This document shows positions 1 to 5,584 of a stretch of 12,305 nt of DNA, in pieces (within the stretch, counting starts at the first letter, position 1; the number at the start of each line of letters is the position of its first letter). The notes under the pieces are model-generated. The model did no database searches. It was not told where the DNA came from and saw nothing but the letters and a program-made list of their open reading frames with translations. The position numbers were made by a program, and so were the translations under genes. Source of the DNA: an uncultured Bacilli bacterium (GTDB lineage Bacteria > Bacillota_I > Bacilli_A > RF39 > UBA660); the NCBI GenBank assembly GCA_934090775.1, contig CAKOKF010000027.1, positions 1-12,305 of the forward strand, read 5' to 3'.

Positions 1-938
1 GTAACGATACCATAATTTTTAGCATTGATATTAACAGTTCCACTATTTAAAGTAAAATCATTAGAAACAACATTGATACCTATATTTTGATTGCCATTGA
101 TATTTAAAATACCTGTTCCTTTAAGCTCTAATGGTCCCGTTGAATAAATGACACTATCATAATACGAAGTATTTTCATCACTTAGAGTATTAGCAGTATC
201 TTCTAGAGTTTCTATTTTTAATTTACCAGTCCCTTTATTAATGATACTAGCGGTATCTTTAGTATTTATCGTTACATTGTTTAGCGACAAAGTCACATCA
301 CCATTACAACTAACAATAATGCTATGATTAAACTTGCCAGTTAAATTATAAGTTCCACCCCTAGTTATTAAAATATTTTGATCATAATCATCTAAATTGA
401 TATCTTTATCGGTAACTTCCCTACCATCTAAATTAGGAAGATTTGTATTATTTTTATCATTACTTTGATTATTATTTTTAGAATTATCTTCGACAATTAT
501 ATCCGCTGGTAAAAAAGTAATAGGCTTTATAGCAAGATATAAAATACTAACAGTTAAACCTAAGCTAAGGATTAAATAAACACCAATTTTAGCTAAAGGA
601 AAAAAAGTCAATTTAAAAGTTAAATAATTAAAGCCGGAAAATAATAAATAAAATAGTATTTGAATAGATATAACTACTAGAATCGAAGTTACAACAACTG
701 TAATAATTTGGCTAGTGCGACTGGTACTAGTTTTAGTACTTGTAATGGTATCATTATTATCATAGCCATAACTGGGATAATATGAATCATAATTATTGCC
801 ATAATCATTATAATTATCACTGTAACTAGAATTATTATCAAAGTTATTATTAGTTAAATTACTATACAAAATAATACTAAAGCTAGTAAAAACCAATAAT
901 AGTGTTATTAATATTATATTTTTATTTTTTCTTCTCAT
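1..938 (-). CDS. Membrane-anchored carbohydrate-binding domain protein (Cthe_2159-like), 3' part cut by window edge
   Basis: The first 312 codons are visible; the gene runs off the window. The ATG at 936-938 is preceded by AGGAGA with 6-nt spacing. Hydrophobic segments lie at about residues 8-25, 77-100 and 115-137. Between the first two is a linker rich in Asn, Asp, Ser and Tyr (about 29-60), which would be extracellular if the N-terminus is inside. A second Asn/Asp-rich linker (about 150-170) leads to repeating beta-strand segments from about 188 on, such as GGTYNLTGKF, GDVTLSLNNVTI, GTGILNINGN and NSGTVNINAKNYGI. These resemble the right-handed beta-helix of the Cthe_2159 family, whose founding member binds cellulose and pectin-type polymers. 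The domain call is from pattern recognition. Three TM segments ahead of such a domain suggest a displayed receptor and not a secreted enzyme; no catalytic motif is visible. The ligand is unknown. Confidence 0.75.
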   Translation of the reverse strand, partial: MRRKNKNIILITLLLVFTSFSIILYSNLTNNNFDNNSSYSDNYNDYGNNYDSYYPSYGYDNNDTITSTKTSTSRTSQIITVVVTSILVVISIQILFYLLFSGFNYLTFKLTFFPLAKIGVYLILSLGLTVSILYLAIKPITFLPADIIVEDNSKNNNQSNDKNNTNLPNLDGREVTDKDINLDDYDQNILITRGGTYNLTGKFNHSIIVSCNGDVTLSLNNVTINTKDTASIINKGTGKLKIETLEDTANTLSDENTSYYDSVIYSTGPLELKGTGILNINGNQNIGINVVSNDFTLNSGTVNINAKNYGIV

Positions 939-990
939 AAGTTCTCTCCTACACTTTTTCATTTTAATTATTAATTGTGAAGAATTAATG

Positions 991-1015
991 AAAAAAAGGC
1001 ATATAAGTAGCCTTT
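991..1015 (-). terminator. Intrinsic terminator closing the surface-protein unit
   Basis: On the minus strand AAAGGC (1015-1010) pairs with GCCTTT (1000-995) around a 9-nt loop and runs into a seven-T tract (997-991). It starts one base after the stop codon at 1017-1019. The stem is short and has only three G-C pairs, so efficiency may be moderate and some read-through into the next gene is possible. Confidence 0.65.
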
Positions 1016-1016
1016 C

Positions 1017-1226
1017 TTATGCAAATAGTTTGTTTAAGACCCCAGCTGCTTCCTCATTAGTTAACGGTAGCAAGTCATTGCCCTCTACTCTTCTAAGTAA
1101 TAAATCATGATAATCCATTTCGTTAGTTAGATAAACATACTTATGATTATTGTATTCTATTTCTTTAACTATTAAGTAAATCTTACCATCTAAGGTATAA
1201 AAATCAACTGTATCCTTTATATTCAT
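1017..1226 (-). CDS. Small DUF1292-like protein (69 aa)
   Basis: This is a 69-residue acidic soluble protein without signal peptide or membrane segment. The pattern is a short beta-rich N-terminus (DFYTLDGKIYLIVKEIEY), a KYVYL strand, then an acidic LTNEEAAGVLNKLF-type C-terminal helix. This layout resembles the DUF1292 family, which has no known biochemical function, but the match is weaker than for the copy at 11028-11306. Its ATG overlaps the TGA stop of the preceding gene (ATGA at 1226-1223), so the two are almost certainly translated together. It is the last gene before the terminator at 991-1015. It could be a cytoplasmic partner of the membrane protein encoded just upstream; that is inference from coupling only. 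Confidence 0.6.
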   Translation of the reverse strand: MNIKDTVDFYTLDGKIYLIVKEIEYNNHKYVYLTNEMDYHDLLLRRVEGNDLLPLTNEEAAGVLNKLFA

Positions 1227-1990
1227 AGCGCTTTACCACTTTCTTCCTGCAAATTTAAACTTTTGATATTCTCTTCTAAAATTCGAATTCCTTCAACGTA
1301 ATCTATTCCTCTTGCACCTTTTTCACCGTCATTTTTAGGGTTAACAACTGGCAAACCATACTGCATATAATTTGCATAACCTCGATCAGCTACATCTTTA
1401 TAAGTACTAAAGTATTTGTACTTGTAAATTTCAAGATTTTCCCCATAATAAGTTTCATATAGATTTGATACTTTTCCGCAAAGACTAATTGCATAAATAG
1501 CTTGATCACGGTTTAAATGATTATCTTCGTCATTTTTACTATTGTCCATTATTCCCTTAATCAAATTTTCAATCTGAGTTTTATTTTCTTCAGTTATTTT
1601 TTCCGGCAATGAAGCATCATCACCAAAATATTTTTTTTGAGCTATTAAATCATTGATTATGTCTTGCGTATCTTTTTTAGCCTTTTCGAATTCTATTTCT
1701 GGTTTAGCAATCATTCCTAGCTTTGCTGCTACAACTAAAATACTCAAAGCTGCTAATATTTTAAGAAATGTACGACGATCCATTTTTCTGCTCTGCAAAG
1801 AAGCGTTATGAAAAATTTTACCATCATAATCAACGTTATTATCTTTTAAAGTTTGCCATGCTTCATTTAATTGTCTGCGTCTTTCTTCTGCTTCATGAGC
1901 GGCATGGAAATTTTGATACGTTACATTTTCGACCTGTCTAACTTGGACTGGATCTATTTTTTGACTATTATTATTTTCTCTATCTTCCAT
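1223..1990 (-). CDS. Single-pass membrane protein of unknown function with internal RRTFLK motif (255 aa)
   Basis: I do not recognise a family. The ATG at 1988-1990 is chosen because AGGTGAT (2001-1995) lies just upstream; the GTG nine bases earlier falls inside that ribosome site. Residues 1-70 are hydrophilic, with an acidic/basic helical stretch (HAAHEAEERRRQLNEAW). DRRTFLK at 71-77 then precedes a hydrophobic segment (about 77-95), followed by a charged helical region (100-155) and a tyrosine-rich C-terminal part (YYGENLEIYKYKYFSTYKD). The basic residues before the TM predict N-terminus inside and about 160 residues outside. RRxFLK resembles a twin-arginine (Tat) signal, but it sits 70 residues in instead of at the N-terminus. 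The gene lies 29 nt after a sortase-like gene and overlaps the next gene by 4 nt, so it belongs to the surface-protein unit. Confidence 0.7.
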   Translation of the reverse strand: MEDRENNNSQKIDPVQVRQVENVTYQNFHAAHEAEERRRQLNEAWQTLKDNNVDYDGKIFHNASLQSRKMDRRTFLKILAALSILVVAAKLGMIAKPEIEFEKAKKDTQDIINDLIAQKKYFGDDASLPEKITEENKTQIENLIKGIMDNSKNDEDNHLNRDQAIYAISLCGKVSNLYETYYGENLEIYKYKYFSTYKDVADRGYANYMQYGLPVVNPKNDGEKGARGIDYVEGIRILEENIKSLNLQEESGKAL

Positions 1991-2019
1991 TACTATCACC
2001 TACTATAATGATAGCATTC

Positions 2020-2589
2020 TTAAACTTTTTTCGCAACTAAAATAATATCGCCATTGGCACTTTCATTACAAGTTTGAATATATAAGTATTTACCAAGATT
2101 ATCATACTGGTTAGTAATACCTACTATTTCATAAGTCAAATCGTATCCTTTATAATTAATATTAATAATATTATTACTATTTAAAAAATCTTTATCTTGA
2201 TACTTAAATATAATATTAAAAGGAAGGTCATAATCTTTAGAACTATGACCATAAATATAGCAGTTAGAATCATCAAGTAAACTACAACGATAATCAACAA
2301 ATATGGCTCCAAAGCGATCTTCTTGACGTTTGTAATTATGATTTAAATAATATTTATTATCAGTTGTTTGGGTTAAAAGATAAGTTTTATTGCCTAGACT
2401 AATACTACCAATAATATCGTTATTTATTTCTTTAGTATAATCATCTTTATACTCATTGTTGGCCATATTAGTATACTTTTCAACCTCAGCATAACTAAAT
2501 TTCATTCTTACTAAACACATGATTATTAAAATAAAATTTAGAACTAATAAAACACTTAAGATACTACGAATTTTCTTACTTTCTAGCAT
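2020..2589 (-). CDS. Class B sortase-like protein lacking the catalytic arginine (189 aa)
   Basis: Class B sortases are membrane-anchored transpeptidases that cut a C-terminal sorting signal and link the protein to peptidoglycan or pilin. Here one N-terminal TM (about 9-27) is followed by an extracellular domain with the family landmarks in order: DNKYYLNHNY (77-86), GAIFVDYR (94-101), the His motif YIYGHSS with H115, KYQDKDFL (129-136), and the Cys motif YIQTC with C174. The C-terminal strand DIILVAKKV fits the family's Arg-led last strand, but the Arg position is Asp (D181) and there is no Arg after the Cys. The ATG at 2587-2589 has AGGAG 12 nt upstream and overlaps the end of the probable substrate gene by 14 nt. 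At 189 residues it is shorter than a typical SrtB. It may be inactive, use another residue, or bind without cleaving. Confidence 0.8.
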   Translation of the reverse strand: MLESKKIRSILSVLLVLNFILIIMCLVRMKFSYAEVEKYTNMANNEYKDDYTKEINNDIIGSISLGNKTYLLTQTTDNKYYLNHNYKRQEDRFGAIFVDYRCSLLDDSNCYIYGHSSKDYDLPFNIIFKYQDKDFLNSNNIININYKGYDLTYEIVGITNQYDNLGKYLYIQTCNESANGDIILVAKKV

Positions 2590-3862
2590 ATTTTATCTTA
2601 GCTCCTATTAAAAGGATAAGGGATACGATTAAAGCATAAAGACTTAGATGACTACTTTTAACGCCAGTATAAATATCATCACTAGGGACAATATTATCAA
2701 CAGTCTTAGTATTATCAATATCATACATATAATAAACTTCTTGAACACCTTCGATAAAGGTTCCTTCTTTTGGTCCATCTACTCTTACTAATTTATAACC
2801 ATCAAAACTTTTTTCTTCCGTAGTGTAGGCTTTATCGACTTCATCACGCATAGTAATTTTATCTGTAAGTAAATTACCTAAGGTATCGATATAATAAACA
2901 TAAACATCACCATATTTAAGAACTTTATCAAAAGATAAACCGACTTCAACACCATAAGTAAAGTCCATATAACTATTTCTTGTTAAAGGTCCATTTAAGT
3001 GGAAAGAAAATGGTTCTAAAGAAGTTTCACTAGTCTTAGGAATTGTTATTTCTAGAAAAGTCTTATTTAAATCTTGATAACTTTGTTCTTTACGAGAATA
3101 AGCTCCTATGCTATATTTAGTATCATCTAACTTAGTTTTATCATTATATTTCATTGTTAAAAGGACATTGTAAAAATAATTTTGTTGAAATTCGATTAAG
3201 TTATTATTGGTTTCAAGGGTTGTACTTCTTTTACTAATATTAGTCCATATCTTCCCAATATAAGTATCAGTTAAATCTTCTAAACAAGTGAATTTAGTGT
3301 GATATTTATTATTAAAATAATCAACATAGTACTTATCTAAATCTTGAATACCATTAGTATAACCAAGTTCTTTTAATTTTGGCACAATACTTTCATCTTT
3401 TATCTGTTCATCGGTTAAATTTTGATTATTAAATAAAGCTTTTAATGGTTCGCTATTGTAAAGACGATACATGGTTGCAAATTTTGGAATTTTAGCATTA
3501 TTATAGCTAATTAAGTCTGGGTAATTATCCGTATCTTCAATAGGCTTTAAATATAAAGAATTATCTTGATAAGTATAATCATTGTTACTTAGATTAATTA
3601 TTTTTAAACTAAAGTTTCTCGTATCACCAGGCATGGATACATAATTTTCATTATAAAAAATACTTGGTTTAATAGTTAGTTCTTTATCTTTAAAGTTTTC
3701 AGGAATGGTAATAATTTCGACACAGTCTTTTTTCTCGCAGACAATATCTCTAGTAATGCCACTTTCGTCTTTAGAAGTAACGTAGGGAGCATCCCATTTT
3801 CCCTTGGCATTAACATTAACGGCCGCTAAGGCGATAACTACTGGCACTAAAATCTTTTTCAT
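2576..3862 (-). CDS. Secreted surface protein with MucBP domain and degenerate sorting signal (428 aa)
   Basis: A Sec signal peptide (MKKILVPVVIALAAVNVNA, 1-19) is followed by a large ectodomain I do not recognise. That region includes MPGDTRNFSLKIINLSNND, typical of beta-sandwich surface modules. Residues about 319-382 match a MucBP domain: VYVYYIDTLGN, then FDGYKLVRVDGPKEGTF, then VYYMYDI. MucBP domains occur in adhesins of gut Bacillota. The C-terminus has a sorting-signal layout: IYTGV (397-401), a hydrophobic helix (406-421) and the basic tail KIKYARK. The motif keeps only the TG of LPxTG/NPxTG. The ATG at 3860-3862 is chosen because it starts the signal peptide and has GAGAG upstream; the in-frame TTG at 3920-3922 falls in the -35 box. 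The overlapping downstream gene encodes a sortase-like protein, so this is its likely substrate. Role in adhesion is inferred. Confidence 0.8.
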   Translation of the reverse strand: MKKILVPVVIALAAVNVNAKGKWDAPYVTSKDESGITRDIVCEKKDCVEIITIPENFKDKELTIKPSIFYNENYVSMPGDTRNFSLKIINLSNNDYTYQDNSLYLKPIEDTDNYPDLISYNNAKIPKFATMYRLYNSEPLKALFNNQNLTDEQIKDESIVPKLKELGYTNGIQDLDKYYVDYFNNKYHTKFTCLEDLTDTYIGKIWTNISKRSTTLETNNNLIEFQQNYFYNVLLTMKYNDKTKLDDTKYSIGAYSRKEQSYQDLNKTFLEITIPKTSETSLEPFSFHLNGPLTRNSYMDFTYGVEVGLSFDKVLKYGDVYVYYIDTLGNLLTDKITMRDEVDKAYTTEEKSFDGYKLVRVDGPKEGTFIEGVQEVYYMYDIDNTKTVDNIVPSDDIYTGVKSSHLSLYALIVSLILLIGAKIKYARK

Positions 3863-3893
3863 ATTTATCTCTCTTTCTTTTCGAGATAATAAT

Positions 3894-3922
3894 ACAATAA
3901 GTACCGTGTCGAATTTTGCCAA
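3894..3922 (-). promoter_or_regulatory. Promoter of the surface-protein unit
   Basis: Reading the minus strand, -35 TTGGCA (3922-3917), a 17-nt spacer and -10 TATTGT (3899-3894) match SigA boxes at 5/6 and 4/6 positions. Transcription would start near 3887, about 25 nt before the ATG at 3862. It lies directly after the terminator at 3951-3976. Confidence 0.6.
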
Positions 3923-3950
3923 ATTATAATCTTAAAATAAATTTTTTTTA

Positions 3951-3976
3951 GAAAAAAAGAATGCGTAAAGCACTCT
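3951..3976 (-). terminator. Intrinsic terminator after the DUF1292-like gene
   Basis: The minus strand reads AGAGTGC (3976-3970), loop TTTAC, GCATTCT (3964-3958), then a run of seven Ts (3958-3952). The 7-bp stem contains one G-T pair. Its first two bases are part of the stop codon at 3975-3977, so gene end and terminator are fused. Confidence 0.8.
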
Positions 3977-4229
3977 ACTTATTAATATCTTCTAATACTG
4001 ACTTTAAAAATGACAAGCCAACTTTCTTTTCTTCAGGAGTTTTCATTTCTAATAATTTTATTTTTTTATCAAGCTGTTCTTCATAGATAGAATAAAATAC
4101 TTGTAACTTACCATCTTTATAAGTTTTATCAGTATATAGCATATAATTTTTCTTAGTATATTTTTCATCATAATATGTAGCAATTACATAATATGTGATG
4201 TTATTTTCAATAAATCTAAAATCTTCCAT
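3975..4229 (-). CDS. Small DUF1292-like protein (84 aa)
   Basis: This is a soluble 84-residue protein. The order of motifs NYMLYTDKTYKDGKLQVFYSIY followed by an acidic/lysine-rich C-terminal helix parallels the clear DUF1292 protein at 11028-11306 (SYIVYTN, DEDGKEKVYASIYD, then a helix), so it looks like a diverged paralogue. Function is unknown for the whole family. The ATG at 4227-4229 is preceded by AGGTGG, which overlaps the TAG stop of the upstream gene; the 7-nt spacing implies translational coupling. It is the second gene of a two-gene unit with promoter at 4717-4745 and terminator at 3951-3976. Confidence 0.7.
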   Translation of the reverse strand: MEDFRFIENNITYYVIATYYDEKYTKKNYMLYTDKTYKDGKLQVFYSIYEEQLDKKIKLLEMKTPEEKKVGLSFLKSVLEDINK

Positions 4230-4236
4230 TATCCAC

Positions 4237-4689
4237 CTACTTTAATTTTAATTCTTTTACTAATTCGTCTTCATTTAGTTCGTCATTATGTTTAAATATT
4301 TCAATATTAGGAACAAAATAGATAGTGGGATTCATTGTTAACATCGTTGCACTAACTTGATATGGTTGATTATTATTATTACTATCATAAGCAGTATAGC
4401 CATCTACTTTTTTGTAACCAGTCATATCTTTACGATGAATAATATAACCATCTGGCACTTCATAATAGATCTCACTATACTCAGCAAAGACACCATTTTT
4501 AATATTTTCTTCATCCTTATTGATAGCTTGAACTTGATGATCCCATCCTAAAATTTTAGTTAGTAAACAAATGTTTTCATTATGATTGACTGTATATTCA
4601 TTAATTGCGATAGTGCCTCCTATGGCAACGGCCGCTACTAAGGGAGTCACTCCCGCAAATTTTTGTATTCTTTTTTTATCAATTTTCAT
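4237..4689 (-). CDS. Small membrane-anchored or exported protein of unknown function (150 aa)
   Basis: I do not recognise a family. The N-terminus is basic (MKIDKKRIQK) and followed by a small-residue-rich hydrophobic stretch (about 11-29), either a signal anchor or an uncleaved signal. The remainder is hydrophilic and probably outside the cell, with a CLLTKILGWDHQ segment (41-52), a tyrosine- and proline-rich centre (YSEIYYEVPDGYIIHRKD, 71-88), an Asn run (104-107) and a charged helical C-terminus (DELNEDELVKELKLK). The ATG at 4687-4689 has a strong GGAAGGAG 8 nt upstream. It has its own strong promoter with repeated elements around the -35 box, and is followed 7 nt later by a DUF1292-like gene. 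Confidence 0.7.
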   Translation of the reverse strand: MKIDKKRIQKFAGVTPLVAAVAIGGTIAINEYTVNHNENICLLTKILGWDHQVQAINKDEENIKNGVFAEYSEIYYEVPDGYIIHRKDMTGYKKVDGYTAYDSNNNNQPYQVSATMLTMNPTIYFVPNIEIFKHNDELNEDELVKELKLK

Positions 4690-4716
4690 TATGTCTTCTC
4701 CTTCCTGCAGTTTCTT

Positions 4717-4745
4717 ATTATAAGTTAACTTTTTGTAAATTTCAA
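4717..4745 (-). promoter_or_regulatory. Promoter of the 150-aa/DUF1292-like unit
   Basis: On the minus strand -35 TTGAAA (4745-4740), exactly 17 nt, then a perfect -10 TATAAT (4722-4717). The predicted start near 4710 leaves about 20 nt before the ATG at 4689, enough for the GGAAGGAG ribosome site. The -35 box overlaps one copy of a 10-bp repeat (4735-4744). Confidence 0.8.
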
Positions 4746-4776
4746 GCTAGTTTAGTAAATTTCACAAGAAATTCAC
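4735..4776 (-). repeat. Operator-like direct repeats upstream of the promoter at 4717-4745
   Basis: TGAAATTTAC occurs at 4744-4735 and again at 4764-4755, exactly 20 bp apart. A third related GTGAA element starts at 4776, 11 bp from the GTGAA at 4765. Between them AATTTC-TTGT-GAAATT forms an inverted repeat (4774-4759). Helical phasing and overlap with the -35 box suggest a regulator binding site; no regulator is identified here, and A+T-rich chance repeats are possible. Confidence 0.4.
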
Positions 4777-4831
4777 ATAAATTAATTTTTATTGATAAAA
4801 GTTAGTAAGGAAAATAACATTTTTTAAAATT

Positions 4832-4862
4832 AAAAAGATATCGGTTAGCACCAAATATCTTT
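4832..4862 (-). terminator. Intrinsic terminator of the rpsP-khpA operon
   Basis: The minus strand reads AAAGATAT (4862-4855), an inner TGGT/AACC extension with loop GCTA, then ATATCTTT (4841-4834) and a short T run. The outer stem is 8 bp. It overlaps two bases of the khpA stop codon (4863-4861) and separates the ribosomal operon from the accessory genes. Confidence 0.75.
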
Positions 4863-5103
4863 AAATTGAATCAATATTTAATTTTACTCTACCTAAATTC
4901 ATAATGTAAGCATGAGCTTGAACCAAGGTTCTAATCGCATTAGCCATTTTGCCACCTTTGCCAATGACAACGCTACGATCTTCATCGCTTACTAACACTT
5001 CAATTATTAAATCATCTTCTAACTTAAATTCACTAACGCGAACTCGTTCGGGGTTATTAACAATTGATTTAACTAAGTATTCGGTAAATTCTTTTAATTC
5101 CAT
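4861..5103 (-). CDS. khpA: KH-domain RNA-binding protein KhpA (YlqC family)
   Basis: This 80-residue protein is essentially a single KH domain. The RNA-binding GxxG loop is IGKGGKMANAIRTL (47-60), preceded by strand IIEVLVSDEDRSVVIG and followed by helix LVQAHAYIMNLG and a last strand RVKLNID. KhpA binds RNA, usually as a dimer with KhpB, and in several Bacillota influences cell division and elongation through RNA binding; a ribosome-assembly role has also been proposed for the family. The placement directly after rpsP, only 3 nt from its stop, is the conserved Bacillota order. The ribosome site is weak (AAAGAAAG within the rpsP tail), so expression probably depends on coupling to rpsP. Confidence 0.93.
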   Translation of the reverse strand: MELKEFTEYLVKSIVNNPERVRVSEFKLEDDLIIEVLVSDEDRSVVIGKGGKMANAIRTLVQAHAYIMNLGRVKLNIDSI

Positions 5104-5106
5104 AAA

Positions 5107-5382
5107 TTAGTTTTCTTTCTTTTTAGATTCAGCATATTTTTTCATAATGCCTTCACCAGCAAGAATGTTCTTAACTGTATCAGTTGGAACAGCACCGTTG
5201 TTTAACCATTTGATAGCTTTTTCTTCATCAACTGTAATAACTGCAGGATTTTTAATTGGATTATAAGTGCCTACTGTTTCAATGAATCTACCATCTCTTG
5301 GGCATCTTGAGTCAGCTGCAACTATTCTATAAAATGGTTTTTGCTTAGAGCCCATTCTTTTTAATCTTAATTTAACTGCCAT
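5107..5382 (-). CDS. rpsP: 30S ribosomal protein S16
   Basis: S16 is a small-subunit protein that binds 16S rRNA early and stabilises the 5' domain. The N-terminus MAVKLRLKRMGSKQKPFYR carries the family signature, followed by VAADSR, RDGRFIETVGTYNP and the DEEKAIKWLNNGAVPTDTV segment. At 91 residues it has the usual length. The ATG at 5380-5382 is chosen over in-frame starts further upstream because GGAGG lies 8 nt before it and because the upstream extension would run into the promoter. It is followed at 3 nt by khpA. In many Bacillota rpsP sits behind ffh-ylxM; here it is the first gene of its unit, behind tig. Confidence 0.97.
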   Translation of the reverse strand: MAVKLRLKRMGSKQKPFYRIVAADSRCPRDGRFIETVGTYNPIKNPAVITVDEEKAIKWLNNGAVPTDTVKNILAGEGIMKKYAESKKKEN

Positions 5383-5414
5383 TTGTATTCCCTCCTCACT
5401 TAATAACAGTAAAT

Positions 5415-5443
5415 ATCTTATCATATCAATATATATATGTCAA
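5415..5443 (-). promoter_or_regulatory. Strong promoter of rpsP-khpA
   Basis: The minus strand has a perfect -35 TTGACA (5443-5438), a 17-nt spacer and -10 TAAGAT (5420-5415), preceded by TGA as an extended -10 element. Start near 5408 gives a leader of about 26 nt, which is too short for an S-protein autoregulatory structure. Confidence 0.85.
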
Positions 5444-5561
5444 CCTTTTTTGATTAACAGGCGTTTTATCATAATTTTTTTCAATATCCTTTTCAGCAAT
5501 TTTGCTATCCAAAATTTTATAGCATCTTAGCTGATATTTTTTTTAAATCAATATGCAAAAT

Positions 5562-5584
5562 AAAAAGGAAGATTACTCTCCCTT
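5562..5584 (-). terminator. Intrinsic terminator of tig with the stop codon in its loop
   Basis: AAGGGAGA (5584-5577) pairs with TCTTCCTT (5572-5565) around the tetraloop GTAA, followed by a T-rich tail (TTTTTATTTT). The stem is 8 bp with one G-T pair. The 5' arm is the last codons of tig, and the TAA stop (5575-5573) lies in the loop. Confidence 0.8.

Noticed and set aside
1988..2011. Inverted repeat CTATCA...TGATAG that partly includes the ribosome site of the 255-aa gene
   Set aside because: It is only six pairs, four of them A-T, with a 10-nt loop; too weak to claim translational control.
4357..4551. Plus-strand open frame of 64 codons, hydrophobic
   Set aside because: It lies entirely antisense to the 150-aa gene and is rich in Ile/Phe because it mirrors A+T-rich codons; no ribosome site.
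5426..5512. Open frame of 28 codons on the minus strand (TTG start) with plausible residue composition between tig and rpsP
   Set aside because: It has no ribosome site, a non-ATG start, and contains the rpsP -35 box in frame. A gene relic is possible, but nothing supports a gene.
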